Shown piece after piece: positions 16,335 to 25,232 of a stretch of DNA of 64,000 nt (position 1 is the first letter of the stretch; each line of letters starts with the position of its first letter). The DNA comes from Pseudomonas putida W15Oct28 (GTDB lineage: Bacteria > Pseudomonadota > Gammaproteobacteria > Pseudomonadales > Pseudomonadaceae), in the NCBI RefSeq assembly GCF_000708715.2, contig NZ_JENB01000006.1, positions 62,001-126,000 of the forward strand. The letters run 5' to 3'. The notes under the pieces were generated by a model. That model did no database searches, had not been told where the DNA came from, and saw only the letters and a list, made by a program, of their open reading frames with translations. The translations under genes and the position numbers were made by a program.

Positions 16335-17861
16335 ATGCCTGAACATTTTCGTGCGTTGATCGTCATTCTGTTTCTGGCAAGCGTGGTGTTTCTGCTGGCA
16401 CGGCGGCCTGCCACCGACCTGATCCCGCTGGGCGACTTCAAGCGCCGGCGCAACTTGTGGTTCCTGCTCACCGTGCTGGCCTTCGTCTCGCACAGCTTCT
16501 GGCTGTACCTGGGCGCGGGCGCTGTCATCCTGTTCATTGCCGGGCGCCGCGAGCACAACCCCATGGCGCTGTTCTACATGCTGCTGTTCCTGATCCCGCC
16601 GGCGTCGGTACAAGTGCCCGGGTTTGGCGTGGTCAACTACCTGGTCGACCTCAACCACATCCGCCTGCTGACCCTGTGCGTGCTGTTGCCTGCGGCGCTG
16701 GAGCTGCGCCGGCAAGGCGACACCCTGCGCTTTGGCCGAACCTGGGCGGACAAATTACTGGCGGCCGGTCTGGTGCTGATGAGCGTCCTGTACCTGCGCG
16801 AAACCACCCTTACCGACACGCTGCGCCAGGCGCTGTACCTGTACGTCGACGTATTCCTGCCGTATTACGTCGCCAGCCGCGGCCTGCGCCACATCAGCGA
16901 TTTCAAGGACACCCTGCTGGCCTTCGTGCTCGCCTCTTTCGTACTGGCATTGATCGCCGTGGCCGAGTATGTGCGCCACTGGCTGCTGTACAGCGCACTG
17001 GTGGACGCCATGGGGGTGCCGTGGAGCATGTCCGGTTACCTGAGCCGTGGCGGCGCGTTGCGTGCCAGCGCCACCACCGGGCAGGCCATTGCCCTGGGCT
17101 ATGTGATGAGCGTGGCCATAGGCCTGTTCCTGTTCGTTCAGGGTTATGTTCGCAGTCCCCTGCAGCGGGCGATGGGCGGGCTGTTGCTGGCCGCCGGGCT
17201 GTTCGCGCCCTTGTCCCGTGGCCCGTGGATCGGCGTCGTGGTCATCGTGGTGGTGTTCATCGCCCTGGGCAAAGGGGCCGTCAAGCGCCTGACACTGCTG
17301 GCGGCTGCCGGCATGCTCGCCCTGCCCTTGCTGACCATCGTGCCCGGCGGCGAAAAGGTGCTGGACCTGCTGCCATTCATTGGCAACCTGGAAAAAGAGA
17401 ACATCACCTATCGCGAGCGGCTGATGGACAATTCGTGGATCGTCATTCAGCAAAACCCGCTGTTTGGCTCGTTCGACTTCCGTAATACCCCGGAAATGCA
17501 GTCGATGATCCAGGGCGAAGGCATCATCGACATCGTCAACACCTACATCAACCTCGCACTGCGGGTCGGGCTGGTGGGGCTTGGCCTGTTCGTGGCGTTT
17601 TTCGCCGTGGTGCTGCTGGGGATCCGCAAGGCCATGCGCAGCTTTGCCGACAAGGACGACGAGCGACGACAGCTCGGGCGGGTGTTGCTGGCGACGCTGA
17701 TCGGCATTCTGGTGATCATCTTCACCGTCAGCAGCATAACCTTCATCCCGGTGGTGTACTGGTCAATCGCAGGCCTTGGCGTGGCCTACATCCAGATGGT
17801 CCGCCGGCTGGGCGACAGCCAGGCCACCGAGCTGGCCGACGCAGGCCTTCAACCCAGGTAA
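16335..17861 (+). CDS. Wzy-like O-antigen/exopolysaccharide polymerase
   Basis: A 508-residue integral membrane protein with about ten to twelve spans and one large periplasmic loop in the second half. It fits the O-antigen ligase/polymerase (Wzy_C) family by topology and by GGALRASATTGQAIALGYVMSVAIG, then LSRGPWIGVVV, and the TYRERLMDNSW loop segment. It would join flipped repeat units into polymer in the periplasm. The start at 16335 is the first ATG after the divergent promoter. Its stop overlaps the ATG of the glycoside hydrolase gene (TAATG), suggesting coupled production. Confidence 0.88.
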   Translation: MPEHFRALIVILFLASVVFLLARRPATDLIPLGDFKRRRNLWFLLTVLAFVSHSFWLYLGAGAVILFIAGRREHNPMALFYMLLFLIPPASVQVPGFGVVNYLVDLNHIRLLTLCVLLPAALELRRQGDTLRFGRTWADKLLAAGLVLMSVLYLRETTLTDTLRQALYLYVDVFLPYYVASRGLRHISDFKDTLLAFVLASFVLALIAVAEYVRHWLLYSALVDAMGVPWSMSGYLSRGGALRASATTGQAIALGYVMSVAIGLFLFVQGYVRSPLQRAMGGLLLAAGLFAPLSRGPWIGVVVIVVVFIALGKGAVKRLTLLAAAGMLALPLLTIVPGGEKVLDLLPFIGNLEKENITYRERLMDNSWIVIQQNPLFGSFDFRNTPEMQSMIQGEGIIDIVNTYINLALRVGLVGLGLFVAFFAVVLLGIRKAMRSFADKDDERRQLGRVLLATLIGILVIIFTVSSITFIPVVYWSIAGLGVAYIQMVRRLGDSQATELADAGLQPR

Positions 17862-20467
17862 TGTCCATGAATGTGCTCACCCTGCGTCACCTTGTGCAGG
17901 CTTCGGCCATGGCTGGCCTGGCATTGCTGCCGTTGGCCGGCTGGGCTTCGCAGTGGCAGGTCAGTGTCGATGAGCAGAATGGCCTGCCCACGGTGACATA
18001 CGGCGGCGGGCCGGTGATGAAAGCCAAGTTCGACTTCTGGGCGGCCAACTGGAGCTGGACCGGCTTTTACACCGACTTCAAGGTCAATGGCCCCTACCAG
18101 TACACGCTGCTGGGCAAGAACAAGGAGCTGGACTTCGACCTGAAGGCGGATATCCGCAAGGAGCAGGCACAAACCCTGAGCTGGGCCTTCGACCTTACCG
18201 CCCACAGCCGCCAGGCCGGGGTGATGGGCGGCGGCATGGTGTTCCAGTTCGACCCGGCGCAAATCGCCGGCGACATGGGCGCCCCGCAGCTGCTGCCCGA
18301 CAACCGCGGCTGGTCATGGGGCAAGGCCGACCAGGGCCGGCGCGTCGAGATGCGCTTCGACCCGCCACTGGCCAAGGTCTATTTCGAGCGCGGCAACCCG
18401 TCCGAACTGCGTGCGTTCCTCTACAAAGACCCGATCAACGCCGGCCAGCAGCAGCTCAAGGCGGTGCTCAACGTTACCGGCGACATCGAACTGGGCCCCA
18501 CGCCCACCGAGCGTTTCGGCCTGGCCGACCCCGCCAGCTGGCCCGATGACCAGCTGGATTGGCGCACCTCGCCGGTGGACCTGTCGTTCCTCAACGCCGC
18601 GGAAAAGCCCGCCGGCAAGCGCGGCTTCGTCAAGGCGGTCGGCGAACAGTTGATGTTTGCAGACAACACCCCGGTGCGCTTCTGGGGCACCAACCTGTCT
18701 GCCTATTCGCTGTTCAAGAGCCCCGACGAAGAAATCCGCCAACAGGCCAAGCGCCTGTCGGCACTGGGCTTCAACCTGGTGCGCCTGCACCACCACGATT
18801 CGCCGTGGGTCAGCCCGAACGTGTTTGGCGACGGCGCCCTGGTGCGCGATACCCAGCAGCTCAGCGCCGAATCGCTGCGCAAGCTCGACCTGTGGATCAA
18901 GGCACTCAAGGACGAAGGCATCTACATCTGGCTGGACATGCACGTGCAACGTGCGTTTACCGCCAACGACAACATTCAAGACTTCGATGAGTTGCCCGAG
19001 AAGGAAGGTCGCGTCGACCTGAAGGGTTACGCCTACGTAAACGACAGTATCCAGAAAGCGATGAAACGCTTCGCCGAGCAGTACCTGACCCATGTGAACG
19101 AATACACCGGCCTGGCCTACAAGGACGACCCGGCCATCGCCGCCGTGCTGATCACCAACGAAAACGACCTCACCCAGCACTACGGTAACGCCCTGCTGCC
19201 GGACAAGGACGTACCGCGCCATAGCGAGCGCTACATGGCGGCAGCCAAAGCCTTCGCAAGGCAGCATGACCTGCCCGCCGACCTTACCTGGCGTGCCTGG
19301 GAGCATGGCCCGTCGAAGCTGTTCCTCAACGACCTGGAGCAGCGCTTCAACGCCGACATGATCGCCCACCTGCGTGGCCTGGGCGTGAAAGTGCCGATTG
19401 CCACCACCAGCACCTGGGGCGGCAATGGCCTGAGCGCACTGCCGGCCCTGACCGCAGGGGATGTAGTCGATGCCCACAGCTACGGCGCCATTGGCCAGCT
19501 GGAGAAAAACCCGTTGACCAGCGACGGCATGATCGACTGGATCGCCGCCGCCCAGGTGGTCGGCAAACCGCTGACCGTCACCGAGTGGAACGCCGAACCG
19601 TTCCCGCTGCCCGACCGCCACTCGTTGCCGCTGTACGTGGCCGGCACCGCCAGCCACCAGGGTTGGGACGCCATGATGCAGTACGCCTACAGCCAGCAAG
19701 GGTTCAACCCGGGCTGGCGCACGGCGGACAACTGGCACGCGTACAACGACCCGGCGATGATCGCCACCCTGCCCGCGGCCGCCCTGCTCTACCGCCGTGC
19801 GGACGTCAAGCCGGCAACGACCCGCTACGTGTTCGCACCGACGCCCGCCACCCTCTACAACCAGGAGATCACCCCGCGCAATTCGGTACTGTTGCGCACT
19901 GCCATGGAAAAGGGCCAATTGCAGATCGCCCTGCCGCCGACACCGGAACTGCCCTGGCTGAAACCCGCTGCCATCCCGTCTGGCGCGCAAGTGCTGCAGG
20001 ACCCGGGGCAATCGCTGCTGGCCACCGACGCCACGGAGTCGGTGACCGACACTGGCGAGCTCAAGCGCAACTGGCAGCAAGGCATCTACACCATCGACAC
20101 ACCACTGACCCAGGCCGCCACCGGCTGGCTGGGTGGCCGCGCGATCAGCCTGGGTGCCGTTCAGGTACAGGCGAAAACGCCTTACGCCAGCGTCGCGGTA
20201 CAAAGCCTGGACGGCAAACCCTTGGGCCAGTCGCGTGAGCTGCTGTTGTCGCTGGGCACGCGTGCCATGCCCAAGGCCGATGACAAGACACCGTTCAACG
20301 TCGAACCGCTTGAAGGCAGCTTGACCATCAAGGCACCCGCCGGTCTGAAACTGTTCGCCCGCGATGCACAGGCACAGTTGAAGGCCTTGCCGGTGGACTA
20401 CAAGGATGGGCAGTACAGCATTACGTTCGACGGCAAATACATGTCCAACTGGCTGTTCTTGAAATAG
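17861..20467 (+). CDS. Exported glycoside hydrolase, cellulase-like (clan GH-A)
   Basis: An 868-residue protein with a Sec signal peptide cleaved near residue 30 (PLAGWAS). A beta-rich N-terminal domain (about 30-245) precedes a TIM-barrel domain beginning RGFVKAVGEQLMFADNTPVRFWGTNL, a common start in GH5/GH-A enzymes. Candidate catalytic acids are the glutamate in LITNENDLTQ (acid/base) and that in LTVTEWNAEPF (nucleophile). A C-terminal beta domain follows from about residue 660. A second ATG two codons in (17867) has the better spacing to AGGT. Encoded directly after the polymerase, it probably trims or releases the polymer in the periplasm. Exact GH family needs a profile search. Confidence 0.85.
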   Translation: MSMNVLTLRHLVQASAMAGLALLPLAGWASQWQVSVDEQNGLPTVTYGGGPVMKAKFDFWAANWSWTGFYTDFKVNGPYQYTLLGKNKELDFDLKADIRKEQAQTLSWAFDLTAHSRQAGVMGGGMVFQFDPAQIAGDMGAPQLLPDNRGWSWGKADQGRRVEMRFDPPLAKVYFERGNPSELRAFLYKDPINAGQQQLKAVLNVTGDIELGPTPTERFGLADPASWPDDQLDWRTSPVDLSFLNAAEKPAGKRGFVKAVGEQLMFADNTPVRFWGTNLSAYSLFKSPDEEIRQQAKRLSALGFNLVRLHHHDSPWVSPNVFGDGALVRDTQQLSAESLRKLDLWIKALKDEGIYIWLDMHVQRAFTANDNIQDFDELPEKEGRVDLKGYAYVNDSIQKAMKRFAEQYLTHVNEYTGLAYKDDPAIAAVLITNENDLTQHYGNALLPDKDVPRHSERYMAAAKAFARQHDLPADLTWRAWEHGPSKLFLNDLEQRFNADMIAHLRGLGVKVPIATTSTWGGNGLSALPALTAGDVVDAHSYGAIGQLEKNPLTSDGMIDWIAAAQVVGKPLTVTEWNAEPFPLPDRHSLPLYVAGTASHQGWDAMMQYAYSQQGFNPGWRTADNWHAYNDPAMIATLPAAALLYRRADVKPATTRYVFAPTPATLYNQEITPRNSVLLRTAMEKGQLQIALPPTPELPWLKPAAIPSGAQVLQDPGQSLLATDATESVTDTGELKRNWQQGIYTIDTPLTQAATGWLGGRAISLGAVQVQAKTPYASVAVQSLDGKPLGQSRELLLSLGTRAMPKADDKTPFNVEPLEGSLTIKAPAGLKLFARDAQAQLKALPVDYKDGQYSITFDGKYMSNWLFLK

Positions 20468-20572
20468 GGTATTGGGCCATCTACGCTCAGGTCACCTGTA
20501 GCTGATCATCCCACCTGCACGTTTCAGGGACGGTTCACTGCGTCTGTAAACAGCAGATTCCAGGAGGTGCGG

Positions 20573-21547
20573 ATGAAATTTCTGGTAGTGGGTGGTGCGG
20601 GCTACATTGGCTCACACATGGTCAAGCACCTGATCGGTGCCGGCCATGAGGTGGTGGTGGCGGACCTGGTTTCACCTGGCCCCGGCATCCAGTGGGCCAG
20701 GCTCGACATTGCCGACGAAGCGGCCCTGGATGTGCTGTTCGGCGTCTGCCACTTCGATGCGGTGTTCCACTTTGCCTCGTTCATCCAGGTGGGCGAGTCG
20801 GTCAGTGCCCCCGGTAAGTACTACCAGAATAATGTCGCTGCCACCCTCGCCCTGCTGCAGGCCATGGTGAATGCCGGCATCAAGCACCTGGTGTTTTCTT
20901 CCAGTGCCGCGGTTTACGGTAACCCGCAGTACGTGCCGATCGATGAAGCGCATGTCAAAGGGCCGATCAACCCTTATGGGCTGAGCAAATGGATGGTCGA
21001 GCAGATTCTCGAGGACTTCGACCGGGCTTATGGCTTGAAATCCGTATGCCTGCGTTACTTCAATGCCGCCGGTGCCGACCCCGATGGCCAGCTGGGTGAA
21101 CGCCACGAACCGGAAACCCACCTGATCCCGCTGATCCTGCAGGCCGCATCAGGCCGCCGCGAGGCGGTGACGGTGTTTGGCCGGGATTACGATACGCCGG
21201 ATGGCACCTGTATCCGCGACTACGTGCATGTGGCCGACCTGGCGACGGCGCATGCGTTGGCGGTGGATTATCTGTTGGCCGGTGGCGAGCGCGCTGCGTT
21301 CAACCTGGGCAATGGCCTGGGCTTTTCGGTGCAGCAGGTGATCGATACCGCCCGGGCGGTGACCGGGCGGCAGATCAATGTCCTTGACGCGCCACGCCGC
21401 GCTGGCGACCCGCCACGGCTGGTGGCCGATGCGAGCAAGGCGCTGCAGGTGCTGGGCTGGCGGCCGGAGTTTGCTTCGCTGGAGCAGATTGTGCGGCATG
21501 CGTGGCAGTGGGAGTTGCAGTATCCCTGGGCCCTGCGCCAGGGCTGA
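20573..21547 (+). CDS. galE: UDP-glucose 4-epimerase
   Basis: A 324-residue short-chain dehydrogenase that interconverts UDP-glucose and UDP-galactose with bound NAD. Seen are GGAGYIGSHMVKHL at the N-terminus, VFSSSAAVYGNP, and the catalytic NPYGLSKWMVEQ (YxxxK), followed by LRYFNAAGADPDGQLGE and the GTCIRDYVHVADLA block of GalE. The start at 20573 has AGGAGGTGCGG immediately upstream; an in-frame GTG two codons earlier lies inside that ribosome site. It ends the plus-strand exopolysaccharide block and would supply UDP-Gal, suggesting galactose in the polymer. Confidence 0.95.
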   Translation: MKFLVVGGAGYIGSHMVKHLIGAGHEVVVADLVSPGPGIQWARLDIADEAALDVLFGVCHFDAVFHFASFIQVGESVSAPGKYYQNNVAATLALLQAMVNAGIKHLVFSSSAAVYGNPQYVPIDEAHVKGPINPYGLSKWMVEQILEDFDRAYGLKSVCLRYFNAAGADPDGQLGERHEPETHLIPLILQAASGRREAVTVFGRDYDTPDGTCIRDYVHVADLATAHALAVDYLLAGGERAAFNLGNGLGFSVQQVIDTARAVTGRQINVLDAPRRAGDPPRLVADASKALQVLGWRPEFASLEQIVRHAWQWELQYPWALRQG

Positions 21548-21570
21548 GATCCTTGGGGGCGCTTTGCGCC

Positions 21571-21662
21571 CCTGTGGGAGCGGGCATGCCCGCGAACACC
21601 GGCGTAGCCGGTGCCAGCCACCGCGCTGAATTTTTCGCGGGCATGCCCGCTCCCACAGGGGT
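21571..21662. repeat. REP inverted pair, tgtgggagcgggc type
   Basis: Arms cctgtgggagcgggcatgcc and gggcatgcccgctcccacag with inner gaacaccggcgtagccggtg. It lies exactly between the convergent galE and tyrosine-kinase genes, where it can serve both transcripts as a 3' structure. Confidence 0.88.
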
Positions 21663-21692
21663 ACGCGATAGGGCTACGGGCAAGCTGAAGGC

Positions 21693-22499
21693 TTAATAAT
21701 AAGTTCGCGGCTGCTCGTCGGCCTTGTTCAGCACTGTCCCGATCAGGTTCACCGTGGCCAGGTGATGCAGGCAGTCCTCGATTTCCTTCTTGTTGTTCAT
21801 CCCGTTGGCCACCACCAGCAGTACACAATCGAATTTGGGTATGACGGTGATCGCATCGTCAGAACTGAGCAACGGCGGCAAATCGAAAATGCAGATGCGC
21901 GAGTCGTAGCGGTTGCGTAAATCGCTGATCAGGTTGTTTACCTTGGGCGACGACAGCATCTCGGTCGACATCGGCACCGGCACCCGCGTCGGCAACACCA
22001 CAAAGCGCGGCAACGTCGGGTTTACCAGGCATTCCTGCAACTCGGCCTTGTCCGTCAGGTACTCGTTCAGCGCCTGCTCCATGGGCAGGCCCAGGGTACT
22101 GCCCACCTTGGGCCGGCGCAGGTCAAAGTCCACCAGCAACGCAGTCTTGGTCGTGTGGTGAGCAATACTCATGGCCAGGTTGATCGCCAGCACCGTCTTG
22201 CCCGCCTCAGGCGTTGGCGAGGTGATGGCCAGGGTACGCCAGCCGTTCTCCTCCATGGCCCTGAGCACCTGCGTGCGCAGCAGGTCGATCGGCCCGTTCA
22301 TGTTGGAGTTCTTGTTGTACGCCACGATGCGGTGGCGCTCCAGATGGTCCGCCCGCAGCGGCACCACTTTAGTGTTTACATAATCGAACTGGCCAGGCAC
22401 TTCCGCCAGCGCGGTGCCGGGGGCGGGTGACAATGCCTGGGGGGTACCCGGGGTAACCTGGTGAATATTATTGCCAACAGTCGGCTTGGTCCTGTCCAT
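21693..22499 (-). CDS. CpsD/CapB-like tyrosine autokinase for polysaccharide assembly
   Basis: A 268-residue cytoplasmic P-loop kinase of the BY-kinase/MinD-like group. The Walker A region TSPTPEAGKTVLAINLA is near residues 93-109 and the Walker A' motif LLVDFDLRRPKVG near 121-133, with LCIFDLPPLL-type Walker B later (CIFDLPPLLSSDD). The C-terminus ends DEQPRTYY; the two tyrosines are candidate phosphorylation sites, fewer than in Wzc. The kinase is encoded apart from its transmembrane activator, the Wzz/GumC-like protein eleven bases upstream, as in Gram-positive and XrtA-associated systems. The ATG at 22499 follows one in-frame GTG that I do not favour. Confidence 0.88.
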   Translation of the reverse strand: MDRTKPTVGNNIHQVTPGTPQALSPAPGTALAEVPGQFDYVNTKVVPLRADHLERHRIVAYNKNSNMNGPIDLLRTQVLRAMEENGWRTLAITSPTPEAGKTVLAINLAMSIAHHTTKTALLVDFDLRRPKVGSTLGLPMEQALNEYLTDKAELQECLVNPTLPRFVVLPTRVPVPMSTEMLSSPKVNNLISDLRNRYDSRICIFDLPPLLSSDDAITVIPKFDCVLLVVANGMNNKKEIEDCLHHLATVNLIGTVLNKADEQPRTYY

Positions 22500-22510
22500 C
22501 ACTGCTTTCC

Positions 22511-24073
22511 CTATGCAAACCGAGATATGACTTTGTACAACAGCACATCCAGTGGCATGTAGAAGACGTGCACCAGCACTACCATGATAGCCGCCAACGC
22601 CAGTGCCGCCAGGATCAGCCAGTTACGCCAGCGTTTGCGCCTGGCCACGTCGGCCCTGGTATCGATGTAGGGGATTGCCACCAGCACCCGTTTGCCCAGC
22701 AGGTTTTCCAGAGCGCCGACGCCGCGCACGCGTTGGTTGAGCATTTCCAGCAGCATCACCAGGGCGCCGCCGCCTGCCGGTGCCAGCACCAGGCCCAACG
22801 CAGCGATCTTCTTGCGATTGGGCTTGATCGGTTTTTCAGGCATCAGCGGTGGCTCCAGCAGCACAAAGCGCTCGGCCTTGTTCTCCTGCTCCAGGCTTTC
22901 GGTAATCTTCGCGCCCATTTCCTTGGCGCGGATTTCTTCGTACTTCTTGCGCGCGTTATCGTGGTCACGCATCAAGGTCACCAGGCCACGCTCGACCTGC
23001 GGCGCCTCGAGGATCTCGGCCTCGTAGCCGTCCATCTTCCGGGTCAGCTCACGCTTCTGATCGGCCAGCGAACTGATACGATCCTGCGCCGCACTCATCT
23101 TGGCCCGAACGCGCGCCACGTCGAGGCTCACCGTGGAGGCCGTTGCCGTGCGACCACCGCTGGCTTCGAGCGCCTGGATCTTGCGCTTGACTGCCACCAC
23201 ATCCGGGTGGGCCTCCTTGTAGCGAGTCAGCAACCGGGCGTACTCGGCCTTCAGGCTTGGCAGGTCCTGAGGCTGGTCGGCACTGGTCGGCTTGCTGCCT
23301 TCGGTAACCTTGGTGGCCAGGCCGGCATTGGCCGCAGACAACTCCAGCTCCAGGTAACGCAGTTCTTCCTGGGCGGCCTTGTAGTCACGGTCGACCTCGC
23401 GGAACTCCAGCTCAGAACGCGAGAGCATGTTCATGCGCAGGGTCTGGTGCTCTGGCAAGGCATTGGCGTGGGCCTGTTTGAAGTCGGCCAACTGGTTTTC
23501 CAGGCTGGCCAGTTCGGCACCCAGCTTGTTGGCCTCCTGGGTCAGGAACTCGGTGGTTTCGTTGGCTCGCTCGGTGCGCTGCTTGAGGTTTTCGTTGAGG
23601 AACAGGGTGACCAGTTCGTCGGCCACTTCCTTGGCGACTTCTGCCTGCTTGTGTTCGAAGGACACATTGAACGCCACCGTCGCCTCGCCGCGCCCGCGCA
23701 CAAACGTGGTGAGGGTTTCGACCACGATGGCATTGCGCATCTGGTCGATCTTGTCGGACTCGCTCAAGCGCTTGTCGGCGAACAGGTCGTACTTGCCGAT
23801 GATGCGCAGCAGGTTCTCGCGGGTCATCACCCGCTGGCGAATCACCTCGATGCGCTCATCGGCGAAGCTGGTGGTGTTGGTCGACACCAGCTCGGGCGAA
23901 ATCTGCTGTGATTCCACAAGGATGGTGCCGGTCGACTGGTAGAGCGGCGGCACCATCAACGCGACCGCCACGGTCGCGGCAAGAATGACTACGGCACTCA
24001 CCCCTAACACCAGGGCCCTGTCCTTGATAATGGCGATGTAATCTCTGATGGAGAGTTCGTAGTCAGACTTCAT
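22511..24073 (-). CDS. Wzz/GumC-like polysaccharide chain-length determinant
   Basis: A 520-residue inner-membrane polysaccharide co-polymerase. The first span is at residues 17-40 (RALVLGVSAVVILAATVAVALMV), followed by the Wzz motif PPLYQSTGTILVE, a long coiled-coil periplasmic region with heptad-like AQEELRYLELELSAANAGL, and the second Wzz proline-rich span region PLMPEKPIKPNRKKIAALGLVLAP. A further C-terminal span follows near residue 480 (WLILAALALAAIMVVLVHVF). There is no kinase domain; that is the next gene. The pattern resembles the XrtA-system chain-length determinant family. It would set polymer length and contact the outer-membrane exporter. Confidence 0.9.
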   Translation of the reverse strand: MKSDYELSIRDYIAIIKDRALVLGVSAVVILAATVAVALMVPPLYQSTGTILVESQQISPELVSTNTTSFADERIEVIRQRVMTRENLLRIIGKYDLFADKRLSESDKIDQMRNAIVVETLTTFVRGRGEATVAFNVSFEHKQAEVAKEVADELVTLFLNENLKQRTERANETTEFLTQEANKLGAELASLENQLADFKQAHANALPEHQTLRMNMLSRSELEFREVDRDYKAAQEELRYLELELSAANAGLATKVTEGSKPTSADQPQDLPSLKAEYARLLTRYKEAHPDVVAVKRKIQALEASGGRTATASTVSLDVARVRAKMSAAQDRISSLADQKRELTRKMDGYEAEILEAPQVERGLVTLMRDHDNARKKYEEIRAKEMGAKITESLEQENKAERFVLLEPPLMPEKPIKPNRKKIAALGLVLAPAGGGALVMLLEMLNQRVRGVGALENLLGKRVLVAIPYIDTRADVARRKRWRNWLILAALALAAIMVVLVHVFYMPLDVLLYKVISRFA

Positions 24074-24092
24074 GGGGCCACCTGCCTGAAGT

Positions 24093-25208
24093 TCAGATGT
24101 CGGGGTACCTGTACGTCAACGTCAAACCAACGATCGTAGCGGTTGCATCGGGCGCCTGGTCCTGTTGCCGTTCCTTGTACATAAGCGACAGGCGCAAGTC
24201 CCAGTACGGCGAAAACTGGCGGCTGGCCCAGACGCTGTAAGTCTGCAATGTATTCGGGCTCTGCCCTTTGCTGTCTTGCCAGGCAGCGTCAGCGCCCACC
24301 CGGGACAGTTCGGTGACAGCGTAACTCCACACGCCACGCACCTGGTCCAGCTCGGCGAAGCCGCCTTCGGCACTGGCCACCGTGCTGCGCTCGGCGGTCA
24401 GGCTGGCATCGGCACGCGTGCCGGTGTACAGCAACGCCACCCCACCCTCCCCGCGCCGGCCACCGTCGTCGCCAGACACCTGGTTGACGCCAATGTGGGC
24501 ATCGGCGCTCAGGCCTTCGGCAAGCTGGTACTTGATGCCGACTGCCGGGGTGTAGCTGTTGGAGGCGGTCGCGGTAAGGTCCTGTTCGGGCTCATAGCGC
24601 CGGGCCCCGAAGCGGGTATACACATCGGCCCGCTCGCTCCAGGCGTAGGTCCAGGTAAATACGTTTGCCAGTTCGTCGTAACCCGTCAGGGTACTGATGT
24701 CATAACGGGCACGGTTAAAGGTGGTTTCGTTGCTCAAGGTACTGCGCTCGGTAACCGCCTGGCTCCAGTTGCCGCTCAGGGTGTAGAGCTTTTGCGTACC
24801 GTCGGTGGTAATTACCCCGGTATCCAGCACTGTCCCCGACAGTGTCGAACTTTCGTTGTAGCGCGCCACCAGGCCGAAACGCCCGCGCTCGGTGGTGCGC
24901 TGCCAGCCCAGGCTGATATCAGGGTCTTCACGGTCATCGACCACATCCGTGTCGGACGAGCGCAACACATGCATGCCCAGCCCCAACCTCAATTCGTCCT
25001 GGTCGAAGGTACCGATCAGGGTGTAGTCCGGCGCGATGATCGTGCGCGTTACACCCTTTTCCCCCGATGTCAGCAACAAAGGGTTGCTGTCATATTCGAC
25101 GGATGTCGGTACCACCACCGTAGACTGCCAATTTGCCGCCAGGACCGACCCCGTAAACGGCAAGACCAAGATTGCCGTTGCAATGCTAGTTGTTCTAAGA
25201 AGAGGCAT
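24093..25208 (-). CDS. Outer-membrane beta-barrel protein of the exopolysaccharide cluster
   Basis: A 371-residue protein with a signal peptide (cleavage after GSVLA, about residue 24) and then roughly sixteen alternating amphipathic strands such as VVPTSVEYDSNPLLL, ELRLGLGMHVLR, DISLGWQRTT and WDLRLSLMYKERQ. It ends in a strand TIVGLTLTYRYPDI. The VEYDSNP opening is typical of outer-membrane beta-barrels next to exopolysaccharide genes, including those tied to PEP-CTERM systems. It may help the polymer leave the cell or anchor it. Specific function unknown. It is 19 bases before the chain-length gene in the same operon. Confidence 0.82.
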   Translation of the reverse strand: MPLLRTTSIATAILVLPFTGSVLAANWQSTVVVPTSVEYDSNPLLLTSGEKGVTRTIIAPDYTLIGTFDQDELRLGLGMHVLRSSDTDVVDDREDPDISLGWQRTTERGRFGLVARYNESSTLSGTVLDTGVITTDGTQKLYTLSGNWSQAVTERSTLSNETTFNRARYDISTLTGYDELANVFTWTYAWSERADVYTRFGARRYEPEQDLTATASNSYTPAVGIKYQLAEGLSADAHIGVNQVSGDDGGRRGEGGVALLYTGTRADASLTAERSTVASAEGGFAELDQVRGVWSYAVTELSRVGADAAWQDSKGQSPNTLQTYSVWASRQFSPYWDLRLSLMYKERQQDQAPDATATIVGLTLTYRYPDI

Positions 25209-25232
25209 TAAGTGTTCTTATTAAAGGCAAGA

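Noticed and set aside
18314..20203. Long minus-strand open frame opposite the glycoside hydrolase gene
   Set aside because: It is a high-GC shadow; the plus-strand frame has a signal peptide and catalytic motifs, while the minus frame shows no recognisable domain.
22568..23911. 447-codon plus-strand frame opposite the chain-length determinant
   Set aside because: Shadow of a clear Wzz/GumC gene; no ribosome site or domain.
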